Source: a virus
Virus record (IMG/VR): IMGVR_UViG_3300037963_000336
Location: 1 to 28,885 of that record
Length of the DNA stretch: 28,885 nt
Strand: one strand, 5' to 3'
The notes under the pieces were generated by a model. The model did not search any database, had not been told where the DNA came from, and saw nothing but the letters and a program-made list of their open reading frames with translations. Positions 8,071-15,609 of this stretch are shown piece after piece (within the stretch, counting starts at the first letter, position 1; every line of letters starts with the position of its first letter). The translations under genes and the position numbers were made by a program.

Positions 8071-8658
8071 ATGTCTTGTATAGCACTTACACGGTCAAGA
8101 GGTTTAGACTGCTCTAGAATAGCTGGAGGGGTTAAAAATATTTATTTTTCGGTTTACTCAGACTTCGGCAACACGGACTGGTCTTACGACGGTACGAACG
8201 CACAAGAAATAGACACTATTAACTGGAATAGTAAAAGTATTTACAAGTATGTAATGCCTTTAGGTGTTGCGTCAGTATCAGATACTATTACTGGTTCTAC
8301 GGAAAACGGAACTATTTTTTACACGCCTACGGTAAACATAATGTTAAATAAATTAACTAAAGAAGACCAAAACGAAATTAGACTTTTAGGACAGACTAAA
8401 GTTAGAATATTAGTAGAACTTAACGCAAAATTAGCTTCGGGACACGACGTTATTTTAGCTTGTGGTTTTGAAAACGGTATGGATTTAAACACGGGGTCAG
8501 CTGATTCTGGCGCTGCGTTTGGAGACAGAAACGGTTACACTCTTACCTTTACTGGTATGGAGTCAAGACCAATGGCGTTTTTGGAAGACTACGGTTCAGC
8601 AATTTTTGATAACGCAGGATTTACGAACAAAGGTACTCCATTTGTAGTACCCGCGTAA
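8071..8658 (+). CDS. Probable major tail tube protein
   Basis: A 195-residue, beta-rich protein lying alone between two strong terminators, directly after the major capsid gene. The length, the repeated Thr/Gly strands (for example TLTFTGMESRPMAFL near the C-terminus) and the expected high expression fit a tail tube subunit. A second major head protein (decoration protein) is the main alternative. No enzymatic motif is present. No promoter-like element is visible in the 60 bases upstream, so expression probably depends on read-through of the capsid terminator. Confidence 0.5.
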   Translation: MSCIALTRSRGLDCSRIAGGVKNIYFSVYSDFGNTDWSYDGTNAQEIDTINWNSKSIYKYVMPLGVASVSDTITGSTENGTIFYTPTVNIMLNKLTKEDQNEIRLLGQTKVRILVELNAKLASGHDVILACGFENGMDLNTGSADSGAAFGDRNGYTLTFTGMESRPMAFLEDYGSAIFDNAGFTNKGTPFVVPA

Positions 8659-8681
8659 TTTTATTAGTAGTTTCATGTATT

Positions 8682-8711
8682 AAAAAGGAGTAACTAATGT
8701 TACTCTTTTTT
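8682..8711 (+). terminator. Rho-independent terminator, probably bidirectional
   Basis: GAGTAAC (8688-8694), loop TAAT, then GTTACTC (8699-8705) form a perfect 7-bp stem. It is flanked by an A-run on the left and nine Ts on the right that can extend the stem. It closes the capsid/tail tube unit just upstream of the next late promoter-like element. Confidence 0.85.
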
Positions 8712-8720
8712 TTTATTTAC

Positions 8721-8752
8721 CAAATAAATTTATACTTTTTCTATTATATAAT
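8721..8752 (+). promoter_or_regulatory. Late promoter-like element, copy 3
   Basis: CAAATA begins at 8721 and TCTATTATATAAT begins at 8740, again 19 bases apart, ending directly before the ATG at 8753. It follows a strong terminator, which is where a new promoter would be needed. This placement is the best positional evidence that the element is a promoter. Confidence 0.65.
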
Positions 8753-9232
8753 ATGATACAAGCGGTAACAGAAACGGATTTAACTACATATTTACAAACT
8801 GAAGACAATAGAATAGATACAAGCGTTAGTTCAGATAAGATTAGATACTTAGTAAAGTTTACTAACGATATGGATAAATCAATACAATACGCTTACTCTA
8901 ATGTACATTTAGTTTACGACAGATATACTAAATTTAATTTTACTTATAACACTACTAAAGATGTATACGAAGGCAAGGTAAATTTTAAACCATCAGGATA
9001 TTATCAATACGAAGTTTATGAAGTTAGTTGGTCAGGAGCGGTTGCTATAAGCGCAGGAAATGCGCCAGTAAATGAAAATGATGTATTACCAGTAGGTCCT
9101 ACTCACGGAGTCGTACAAGGGCTTGTAACTAAAGGAAAAATGTATGTAGCAGATAAATCTGGAACGGCTCAAGTACAATACAATCAGCATACAGAAACAG
9201 AGGGAACAAATTATATATATTACGGAAATTAA
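8753..9232 (+). CDS. Hypothetical virion-associated protein
   Basis: A 159-residue protein of probable beta structure. The middle part (around YQYEVYEVSW) and the C-terminal part (around GVVQGLVTKGKMYVADKSG, 116-134) resemble a protein often seen near the head genes of Bacteroidetes phages, whose function I do not know. It is the first gene after a terminator and a late promoter-like element, and it opens a unit running through to portal, adaptor and lysis. It may be a head decoration or tail-associated protein. Confidence 0.6.
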   Translation: MIQAVTETDLTTYLQTEDNRIDTSVSSDKIRYLVKFTNDMDKSIQYAYSNVHLVYDRYTKFNFTYNTTKDVYEGKVNFKPSGYYQYEVYEVSWSGAVAISAGNAPVNENDVLPVGPTHGVVQGLVTKGKMYVADKSGTAQVQYNQHTETEGTNYIYYGN

Positions 9233-9243
9233 AAAATTAAAAA

Positions 9244-9522
9244 ATGGCAATAGAAAACGTACAACAATTATTAACAGAACAATTAGGTAAAAATGGTGGT
9301 ACAGAGATAGTAACATCTTCAGCAGCAGTAAGCTCTAAAGATTACTATTGCGTGTATTTTCCTGTAAATACCGTAGTTTCAGCGATAACAGTAGCAGATG
9401 CAACAGGCGAAAGCGCATTACAAACTACATTACCAGCAGGAACAACTTTATTTATGAATGTAACGGCATTGACGCTGACTAGCGGTATTGCAATATGTTA
9501 TGATGAAGGCTTAACTACATAA
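9244..9522 (+). CDS. Small hypothetical structural protein
   Basis: A 92-residue protein rich in Ala, Thr and Val with a predicted beta-sandwich character (around PVNTVVSAITVADATG). There are no charged clusters, no membrane segment and no catalytic motif. It lies one base before the lectin-like gene (TAATATG) and is probably co-translated with it. A small decoration or fibre-attachment protein would fit, but this is not proven. Confidence 0.6.
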   Translation: MAIENVQQLLTEQLGKNGGTEIVTSSAAVSSKDYYCVYFPVNTVVSAITVADATGESALQTTLPAGTTLFMNVTALTLTSGIAICYDEGLTT

Positions 9523-9523
9523 T

Positions 9524-10234
9524 ATGTTAGCATTAAAATTAGGACAAAACATTGGTGGTATTGCTAATAGAAATTCGTTTAGCAATGTCTATTCTTTATT
9601 ATTTGATGGTGTTGATGATTATGTTAATTTAAGTGATGCGCGCGGTGAAATAGACGTGCAAATTGGAACATTTTCTGCATGGGCTAAACTAGAAACAACA
9701 AGTATAAATGCACCGATATTTAAATTTTATGTAAATTCTAACAACCAAATTACTATAATTTATTTACACGCATCTAACCAGCTTAAATTTATGTATAAAG
9801 CAGCAGGAACAAATACGCAGGTACAGGCATCTTCTAGTGTTGAAAATGATGGTAATTACCACCACTTTGCAATGACTTGGAATGTTGATGGGAATGAATT
9901 TAAAGCGTATGTAGATGGAGTTCAATTTGGTTCTACTCAAACAACCTTTGGTAGTTGGTCAGGCTCTCCAACTGTATTTCATTTAGGACATAATGCTTTG
10001 TCTGGTAGTGATTTTTGGAAGGGTAATATAGATGAAATTGCAATATTTGATAGTGTAAAAAATGTTAGTGCTTTATACAATAATGGTATTCCTAATAATT
10101 TAGTTGGTGAAAGTGGACTTGTTGGCTATTGGAGAAACGAAGAAGGAGCAGGAACAACGATAGCAGACCAATCAGGCAAAGGCAATTCAGGTACTTTAAT
10201 TAATGGAACAAACTTTAGCAGAGTAGTGCCTTAA
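9524..10234 (+). CDS. LamG/concanavalin A-like lectin domain protein
   Basis: A 236-residue protein. Residues 25-200 form a LamG-like jellyroll: the SLLFDGVDDYVNL opening strand, YHHFAMTWNVDGNEFKAYVDG in the middle and GNIDEIAIFDSVKN near the end are hallmark segments of this fold. The C-terminal GLVGYWRNEEGAGTTIADQSG motif is often repeated in such proteins. The domain binds carbohydrate on the host surface or in extracellular matrix. The gene is in the head/portal region, not beside the tail fibre, so it may decorate the capsid; a neck or tail fibre is possible. Confidence 0.85.
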   Translation: MLALKLGQNIGGIANRNSFSNVYSLLFDGVDDYVNLSDARGEIDVQIGTFSAWAKLETTSINAPIFKFYVNSNNQITIIYLHASNQLKFMYKAAGTNTQVQASSSVENDGNYHHFAMTWNVDGNEFKAYVDGVQFGSTQTTFGSWSGSPTVFHLGHNALSGSDFWKGNIDEIAIFDSVKNVSALYNNGIPNNLVGESGLVGYWRNEEGAGTTIADQSGKGNSGTLINGTNFSRVVP

Positions 10235-10244
10235 AATATAAAAT

Positions 10245-10463
10245 ATGAAATACGTAATTTTTGAAATGATAAATGCAAACTTAATTGATTTTAGCCTTGT
10301 AGAAGAAACAAGTTTAGAAACATTAAGACTTTCACTAGATACAACAAAATGTATTTTAAAATTTAAAGGTGAAACCCCTGCATTTTTAGTAGGTTTGCAA
10401 GAATACAACCAACAAGAAATACTGCAAATAACTAGCAACTCTGATTGGTACAAAGACGAATAA
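10245..10463 (+). CDS. Small hypothetical protein
   Basis: A 72-residue soluble protein with no recognisable motif. It lies 10 bases after the lectin gene and one base before the portal ATG (TAATATG), so it is probably translationally coupled to the portal. The C-terminus (QQEILQITSNSDWYKDE) is acidic. Compact size and context suggest a minor virion or assembly protein. Confidence 0.6.
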   Translation: MKYVIFEMINANLIDFSLVEETSLETLRLSLDTTKCILKFKGETPAFLVGLQEYNQQEILQITSNSDWYKDE

Positions 10464-10464
10464 T

Positions 10465-12639
10465 ATGAACGATAAAATACTTTCAATAAATTTAGAAACT
10501 CAAACCGCTCCTATAATAAAAGAGGTTAACGGTAAAGATTATATAGAATACGGTACTGAAGACTGGAAAAACTTATATCCACAGTTTTTAATTGACCTTT
10601 ACTATAATTCTAGTACACACGCGGCAATTGTAAATGCTACTGCGGATATGATAGCTGGTGAAGACATAGTTATAGAGGCTGACGAAGACGAAAATTTAGA
10701 TATGTATGTCAAGCTAAAAAAGTTTTTTAGACACGCTAACGGTAAAGAGACATTACACCAAGTAATAAAAAAGATAGCTTTTGATTTTAAACTACAAGGA
10801 GCTTACGCTATTCATATAATTTGGAATCAAGAAAAAACAGAAATAGCAGAAATTTATCACGTTCCAGTCGAAAGGGTTAGGGCTGGTCGTGTTAACGAAT
10901 TGGGTAAAGTAGACACTTATTATATAAGCGCTGACTGGTCTAATACAAGAACTCATAAACCGTACCCTATTGCAGCCTTTAATGTAAACGATAGAACCTC
11001 TGCTAGTCAATTATTATATACTGGTTCGTATAGTCCAAATATGGATTGCTATCACACGCCAGATTATATAGCGGGTTGTAACTGGGCTTTAATTGACCAA
11101 AAGGTAGCAGAATTTCATTTAAACAATATAGAGAATGGTTTTAGCGGTTCGTATTTCATTAGTTTCGCGAATGGTATTCCATCTGCTGAAGAGCGCCACC
11201 AAATAGAGCGAAGCCTTGTAGACAAGTTTACAGGCGCAAAAAACTCTGGTAAGTTTATTTTAACATTCTCAGATGATAAAACTAGAACGCCAGAAATAAC
11301 ACCAATTAGTGTAAGTGACGCTGACAAACAATACTTAGCGCTGCAAGAACTATTAGTACAAAACATTCTCACGGCTCATAGGGTGACTTCTAAGACACTT
11401 ATGGGTATTGATAGTACTAATGGTTTCTCAAGCAATACAGACGAGCTTATAAACGCTGCAAACTTCTACGTGCAAACTGTCGTTCGTAGCTTCCAATTAA
11501 ACATACTAGACACTTTACAGACTATATTCTCTGTTAACAATATGGATTTAGAAGTTGGGTTTATACAATTAAAACCAATTACAGTACAATTTGACTCTAA
11601 AACTGTTCGTGAGGTTATGACCCAGAATGAGATAAGAGAGGATTTAGGTTTACCAGCCTTAGACGAAGAAGAAACAGTAGAAGAAAAATCTACATTTAGT
11701 AAAGTTGGTACTATGATAACTGACGGTATCGAGATGCCGCTATACGAAACAATAGAAGAAGCTGAGGCTGAAGCTGAAAGGTTGGGTTGTACTGGTTATC
11801 ACGAACACACGCAAGACGGCAATACTTACTATATGCCTTGCGAAGACCACGAACAAATAATGAATCTTAGCAAGTGTAATTGCAAAGAAGAATTTATTAC
11901 TCCTAACCCTTGTACTGAAGGTTACGAGCCTTACGGACATAAAATAAAAGACGGTAAAAAAGTACCAAACTGCGTACCTATAAAAGCAAACAGACAAAAC
12001 TTATCTAACTTTATTAAAGAATTTGGCGAAGACATAGATGAAGACTGGGAACTTGTAGATGAAGAAGTGGTACATGGAGAACACCAAGATTTTAATTTTG
12101 AAGAAGAATTAAATATTATGGTTAATGATAGGTTAGATTTAGCGTCTACTGGGACGGCTAGACCTAACTCTAGGAGTGAGCAAGACGGCGTAAATGAGTC
12201 GTTTAGTAATTATTACAAAGTAAGATACGAGTATAAAAAAGCGTCTGGTACTGGTAGTACCGCTAACAGTCGAGACTTTTGTCGAGGCATGATGTCGGCA
12301 GGAAAAATTTTTCGTAAAGAGGACCTTTTAAGGCTAACAGATATACAAGTAAACGATTCTTATTTTTCTGAAAGACAAGGGCGCGAGATAGGTTTTGGTC
12401 CTAATGGAGCTTTGAAATATAGCATATGGCTTTTTAAGGGCGGACCACGCTGCAAACATTTTTTTAATCGTTTGATTTTCAAAACTTCTTTAAGAGGTGC
12501 TAGGTCAAATATTAATGATAGTCAACTAATAAGTGAAGCAAAAGCAAGGTCTGAAGGTTTTACTTTAGAAATGAACGACGATTTAGTAGCAACTGCGCCT
12601 ATAAATATGATTAATGAAGGATTTTTAAAACCAAGATAA
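10465..12639 (+). CDS. Portal protein with long C-terminal extension
   Basis: A 724-residue protein. Residues 1-405 are portal-like: a GTEDWKNLYPQFLIDLYYNSS entry, a helical stem region and a conserved stretch around TSKTLMGIDSTNGFSSNTDEL. The portal dodecamer would form the DNA entry channel and bind terminase. The last 320 residues are an unusual extension: a Cys/His module (GCTGYHEH near 441, YMPCEDH near 457, CNC near 470, CTEGYEPYG near 481, NCVP near 500) and then a separate domain at about 550-690 with SRDFCRGMMSAG and GGPRCKHFFNR. I have seen similar domains attached to various head proteins of Bacteroidetes phages; their function is unknown to me. Confidence 0.88.
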   Translation: MNDKILSINLETQTAPIIKEVNGKDYIEYGTEDWKNLYPQFLIDLYYNSSTHAAIVNATADMIAGEDIVIEADEDENLDMYVKLKKFFRHANGKETLHQVIKKIAFDFKLQGAYAIHIIWNQEKTEIAEIYHVPVERVRAGRVNELGKVDTYYISADWSNTRTHKPYPIAAFNVNDRTSASQLLYTGSYSPNMDCYHTPDYIAGCNWALIDQKVAEFHLNNIENGFSGSYFISFANGIPSAEERHQIERSLVDKFTGAKNSGKFILTFSDDKTRTPEITPISVSDADKQYLALQELLVQNILTAHRVTSKTLMGIDSTNGFSSNTDELINAANFYVQTVVRSFQLNILDTLQTIFSVNNMDLEVGFIQLKPITVQFDSKTVREVMTQNEIREDLGLPALDEEETVEEKSTFSKVGTMITDGIEMPLYETIEEAEAEAERLGCTGYHEHTQDGNTYYMPCEDHEQIMNLSKCNCKEEFITPNPCTEGYEPYGHKIKDGKKVPNCVPIKANRQNLSNFIKEFGEDIDEDWELVDEEVVHGEHQDFNFEEELNIMVNDRLDLASTGTARPNSRSEQDGVNESFSNYYKVRYEYKKASGTGSTANSRDFCRGMMSAGKIFRKEDLLRLTDIQVNDSYFSERQGREIGFGPNGALKYSIWLFKGGPRCKHFFNRLIFKTSLRGARSNINDSQLISEAKARSEGFTLEMNDDLVATAPINMINEGFLKPR

Positions 12640-12640
12640 T

Positions 12641-13219
12641 ATGGCATACGTTTTATTTATATCAGAACAAAAATTAAAAGATAGTACGGCAATAAACCTT
12701 AATGTCGATACAAGTTTATTACTACCGTATGTACGTCAGGCGCAAAAACTTTATGTAGAACCAAAACTTGGTACGCAGCTTTTTGATAAGTTAAAAACAC
12801 TTATAACTAATGGCACAATAAGTAACGTAGGTAACGAAGCATACAAAACCTTGTTAGACGATTATATAGGAGATATGTTACCAAACTGGGCTTTTTATCA
12901 CGCTATTCCATTTTTAAGATTTAAAATCGAGAACGGTAATATTTTTTCTAAGACATCTGAGACTGGAACGGCTTTAAGTACGGCTGAAGCGCAACACTTA
13001 AGAGAGGAGGTTAGGAATACGGCAGAATATTATACTGAGCGTATGATAAAATACATAAAAGATAATTTAGCTAGTTTTCCAGAATATAATCAAAATTCAG
13101 GTTCGGACGTTAATCCAGACCCTAACGCTTATTACGCTGGTATGAATTTAGAGCGACCTAGAAGACAAGGTAATAAATTAACTTTAAGAGATTTTTTAAA
13201 TTCAAGTGATTATCTATAA
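12641..13219 (+). CDS. Head-tail connector (adaptor) protein
   Basis: A 192-residue, mostly helical protein starting one base after the portal stop. The N-terminal segment LLPYVRQAQKLYVEPKLGTQ (27-46) and the downstream helices resemble a Bacteroidetes phage connector family (I believe DUF6712, stated from memory). Such proteins bind the portal ring and provide the surface for tail attachment. The C-terminal tail after residue 150 is polar and probably flexible. The position directly after the portal supports the call. Confidence 0.65.
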   Translation: MAYVLFISEQKLKDSTAINLNVDTSLLLPYVRQAQKLYVEPKLGTQLFDKLKTLITNGTISNVGNEAYKTLLDDYIGDMLPNWAFYHAIPFLRFKIENGNIFSKTSETGTALSTAEAQHLREEVRNTAEYYTERMIKYIKDNLASFPEYNQNSGSDVNPDPNAYYAGMNLERPRRQGNKLTLRDFLNSSDYL

Positions 13220-13338
13220 TGAAAAAATATTATAAAACAAAAACAATAAACATAACAAAGCTAAAATCCTACTTGGACAAGCTAAAAACAAAAAAAGATG
13301 AACGACCTAAGAGACACGATACAAGTAGGAATAGCTAA
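13219..13338 (+). CDS. Small basic ORF (39 aa)
   Basis: The ATG at 13219 overlaps the adaptor stop (TAATG), and the frame runs 39 codons to TAA at 13336-13338. The product is strongly basic (KKYYKTKTINITKLKSYLDK at the start) with no membrane segment. It overlaps the holin-like gene by 41 bases. Stop/start overlap supports translation; the small size and unknown family keep confidence low. Confidence 0.4.
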   Translation: MKKYYKTKTINITKLKSYLDKLKTKKDERPKRHDTSRNS

Positions 13339-13453
13339 CGGAAGTGCTATTGGTTTCAGTATAACGGATTGTAACGAAGTTTTAACTCTTGTTTCTCTAA
13401 TACTAGCAATAGCTTTTACAATATATAAATTTATAAAATTTGACAGAAATTAA
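13298..13453 (+). CDS. Small membrane protein, probable holin
   Basis: A 51-residue ORF. It has a short polar N-terminus (MNDLRDTIQVGIANG), a hydrophobic region at 15-45 with one clear membrane span (EVLTLVSLILAIAFTIYKF, about 27-45), and a short basic tail (KFIKFDRN). Such a single-span protein with a charged C-terminus, next to a cell-wall-active enzyme, fits a small holin that would permeabilise the inner membrane for lysis. It overlaps the next gene's TTG start by 14 bases. Confidence 0.65.
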   Translation: MNDLRDTIQVGIANGSAIGFSITDCNEVLTLVSLILAIAFTIYKFIKFDRN

Positions 13454-13958
13454 AAAATGGCTCGTAAAGCTACTACAAACACTTATAAATCTTCTAGAAA
13501 AAAAAGAAAAGGAAGACATAGTAAACAAGACAGAAATACCTATCGTGGACAAGGGCGTTAATTTACTTATAATTAGAGATACATTTACAGATAAATCTAC
13601 TTTAGGTAAATTATACGTTAACGGCGAAATGTTTTGTGATACTTTAGAATTGCCTTATAGAGACAATCAAAGAAGTATATCAAGCATACCTGCTGGAGAA
13701 TACAAAGTAAATTTAAGACCAGCAAGACAAAGCGCAACTAGAGACTATTTACACATGATAGTCGAAGAAGTACCAAACCGCTCATATATATTATTTCATA
13801 GAGGCAACAAGCCCTCACATACTAGAGGTTGTATTCTAGTAGGACAAACTCGCCAACAGGACTTTGTTGGTAACTCAACTTTAGCTATGGATTTGTTAAT
13901 GAAAGAAGTAATAAATTTAGGCGGCGAAAACATTAAATTAATAATCAAAAATAGATAA
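13440..13958 (+). CDS. DUF5675/YkuD-like lysis-associated protein
   Basis: A 172-residue protein, TTG start at 13440 overlapping the holin gene by 14 bases; no better in-frame start is visible upstream. Residues 5-20 are a hydrophobic/basic helix that could anchor it to the membrane. Residues 40-170 match DUF5675: LLIIRDTFTDKSTLGKLYVN, an SSIPAGEYKV strand, and HRGN (His120) followed by SHTRGCILVG (His127, Cys131), which resembles the His/Cys active site of L,D-transpeptidases. It probably acts on peptidoglycan and would serve as the lysis enzyme here, since no classical endolysin is visible in the window. Confidence 0.75.
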   Translation: MTEIKKWLVKLLQTLINLLEKKEKEDIVNKTEIPIVDKGVNLLIIRDTFTDKSTLGKLYVNGEMFCDTLELPYRDNQRSISSIPAGEYKVNLRPARQSATRDYLHMIVEEVPNRSYILFHRGNKPSHTRGCILVGQTRQQDFVGNSTLAMDLLMKEVINLGGENIKLIIKNR

Positions 13959-13960
13959 CT

Positions 13961-14104
13961 ATGGAATGGAAAGAAATTTTATTAGCAATTTTAGCAATCG
14001 CTGAAATTATCGTAAGGTTAACGCCAACAGAAAAAGACAACTCAATATTAAATAAAATTATGTGGGTTGTAAACAAATTAATCCCTAACAAGATTAAAAA
14101 GTAA
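13961..14104 (+). CDS. Small membrane protein (47 aa), lysis cassette
   Basis: A 47-residue ORF (ATG 13961, TAA 14102-14104) beginning MEWKEILLAILAIAEIIVRL, i.e. an N-terminal membrane helix, then TPTEKDNSILNKIMWVVNKL and a basic tail NKIKK. I have seen small proteins of this layout in Bacteroidetes phages. It may be a second holin-type or an anti-holin protein. Its stop overlaps the ATG of the phosphoesterase gene (TAATG), so the two are coupled. Confidence 0.6.
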   Translation: MEWKEILLAILAIAEIIVRLTPTEKDNSILNKIMWVVNKLIPNKIKK

Positions 14105-14787
14105 TGAAAAAAATAAATAGACTTATCGTTGGAGATGTTCATTTGCCTTATACGCATAAAAAATATCTTTGCTTCGTTAAGTCTATTTATGACAAATATT
14201 CTTGTAACGCCGTTTCTTTTACTGGAGATTTAATTGACTCTCATTTTGCGTCATTTCATCATACGTCTACTGAGACAGATGGTAAGTATGAATTATCTAT
14301 GAGTATTGAAAAGGTAAAAGAATGGTACAAGGTATTTAATAATGACACCGTACCGCACGGTATAACGGTAACTTTAGGAAATCACGATTTGATTATAGCT
14401 AGAAAAGCTGAAGACTCTGGAATAGATAAGCGCTGGGTAAGAAATTTAAACGAAGTACTTGGTTGCCCAGACTGGATATTTGAAGAACAATTTGTACACG
14501 ATAACGTCTTATATACACACGGTACGGGTTGCTCTGGTAAAGGTATTATGAAAAGAGTACAAAACTGGGGGTCTTCTATGGTACAAGGTCATATACATAC
14601 ACAAGCTTTTATAGATTATACGGCATCTTTAACAGACTTAAAATTTGGTATGCAAGTACCAAACGGCATAGATTATAAGTCTTTTGCATACGGCTATGCT
14701 AAGTTTCACACCGCTAAACCTATACTTGGATGCGCCGTTATTTTAGATAATGGTCGCTTACCTATATTAGAATTAATGCCTTTATAG
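14104..14787 (+). CDS. Calcineurin-like metallophosphoesterase
   Basis: A 227-residue protein with the complete metal-binding motif set of the family: GDVH (10-13), GDLIDSH (41-47), GNHD (92-95), THG (138-140) and GHIH (162-165). These residues coordinate two metal ions for hydrolysis of a phosphoester. The substrate cannot be told from sequence: nucleotide second messengers, nucleic acid ends and phosphoproteins are all known substrates. It is the last gene of the late unit before the early promoter, an unusual position next to lysis genes. Confidence 0.9.
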   Translation: MKKINRLIVGDVHLPYTHKKYLCFVKSIYDKYSCNAVSFTGDLIDSHFASFHHTSTETDGKYELSMSIEKVKEWYKVFNNDTVPHGITVTLGNHDLIIARKAEDSGIDKRWVRNLNEVLGCPDWIFEEQFVHDNVLYTHGTGCSGKGIMKRVQNWGSSMVQGHIHTQAFIDYTASLTDLKFGMQVPNGIDYKSFAYGYAKFHTAKPILGCAVILDNGRLPILELMPL

Positions 14788-14852
14788 TTCTAATTTTTAC
14801 ATAAACTCTTATCTAGTATTTATTTAATTATTAACATTTTTTGTTGATATAT

Positions 14853-14883
14853 TTGTTTATATCATTTATTTTACTTATCTTTG
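14853..14883 (+). promoter_or_regulatory. Early promoter, Bacteroidetes type (-33 TTG / -7 TAnnTTTG)
   Basis: TTG at 14853-14855 and TATCTTTG at 14876-14883 are 20 bases apart. This matches the known Bacteroidetes primary-sigma consensus (-33 TTG, -7 TAnnTTTG). Transcription would start near 14890, just at the 5' strand of the structured RNA. It is the only clear example of this promoter type that I found, and it is placed to drive the whole early operon. Confidence 0.75.
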
Positions 14884-14891
14884 TATTACAA

Positions 14892-15091
14892 AAGAACGAG
14901 TTGTAGTTAGGACGGAAGGTGGAAACAGAAACAAGAAACGGAAACAATTACTTGAACTAACTAGCAAAAGTCAAAAACCCGTAAGGTTGGTGATGGACTC
15001 AAAGCAACTGAGGTGCAAACCCTAGACAAAATTAATAGTTGCGGAATAGTATTGCGATACTACCTAGTGTGAAGCCCCACAACTTGTTCTT
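14892..15091 (+). ncRNA. Structured RNA, about 200 nt, family not recognised
   Basis: A 13-bp closing stem, AAGAACGAGTTGT (14892-14904) with ACAACTTGTTCTT (15079-15091), has one G-U pair. Inside are helices 14905-14910/14957-14962 (AGTTAG/CTAACT), a small hairpin AACC/GGTT (14976-14979/14985-14988), a 6-7 bp stem GCAACT/AGTTGC (15004-15009/15037-15042) and a hairpin TAGTAT-TGCG-ATACTA (15047-15062) extended by GG/CC across an AA bulge. A GAAAC-rich single-stranded tract lies at 14920-14945. No open frame covers the region. It begins right after the early promoter and lacks a terminator, so it is either a processed ncRNA or a structured 5' leader of the early operon. Confidence 0.75.
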
Positions 15092-15114
15092 ATTTATTAA
15101 ATAAAAAATAAATA

Positions 15115-15336
15115 ATGACAACAGAACAATTAAAAAAAAGGTTAATAGACAACCAAGAGTTGTTAACCTTTAGTAATGAAAAAGATGTATTTGATATTGG
15201 AACTATTGGTGGTAAAATAAGATTTCAAATTAATGGTAAAAGCCAACCAAGAAAAACAAATTTTGATAAGTTTTGGACTATCAAAGATATTGAAGAAATT
15301 ATAAAAGAAAACAATTTACAATTAGAAGAAATATAA
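15115..15336 (+). CDS. Hypothetical early protein (73 aa)
   Basis: A 73-residue basic protein, first gene of the early operon, beginning 23 bases after the structured RNA. The ATG lies in a very AT-rich stretch in which TTATTTATT (15090-15098) can pair with AATAAATAA (15107-15115), which may mask the start codon. No motif is recognised. First position after the early promoter suggests a host-takeover or regulatory role, but the sequence itself gives no proof. Confidence 0.65.
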   Translation: MTTEQLKKRLIDNQELLTFSNEKDVFDIGTIGGKIRFQINGKSQPRKTNFDKFWTIKDIEEIIKENNLQLEEI

Positions 15337-15357
15337 TTATTAACTAAAACATTAAAA

Positions 15358-15609
15358 GTGAAATACGATTACAAAATGCTAGAGGCAACAAATAAAGATG
15401 AAGCTATTGTCTCTATATTAGACGCAGTAAAGCATAACGCAGTATGGTTAAACAAATGCCAAAGCTATGTAGCTAGAACTACAATAGGCTTAAAGACTGA
15501 ATTAAAACAAAAGTTTTTAGATTTATTACCTGAACAAGATGTTATTGATTTGTTTGTAGAACTGAAAACCGAATACTATAACTTTTTAGATAATACAAGA
15601 TGGGCTTAA
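15358..15609 (+). CDS. Hypothetical early protein (83 aa, GTG start)
   Basis: An 83-residue protein with a GTG start at 15358; the next in-frame ATG (MLEATNKDEA) lies five codons downstream and is an alternative. It is helical, without Cys clusters or a membrane segment. It overlaps the next gene by 10 bases. No family is recognised. Confidence 0.6.
   Translation: MKYDYKMLEATNKDEAIVSILDAVKHNAVWLNKCQSYVARTTIGLKTELKQKFLDLLPEQDVIDLFVELKTEYYNFLDNTRWA

Noticed and set aside
14892-15091. Retron msr-msd RNA or diversity-generating element
   Set aside because: The inverted repeats at the ends resemble retron a1/a2, but no reverse transcriptase is encoded anywhere in the genome.
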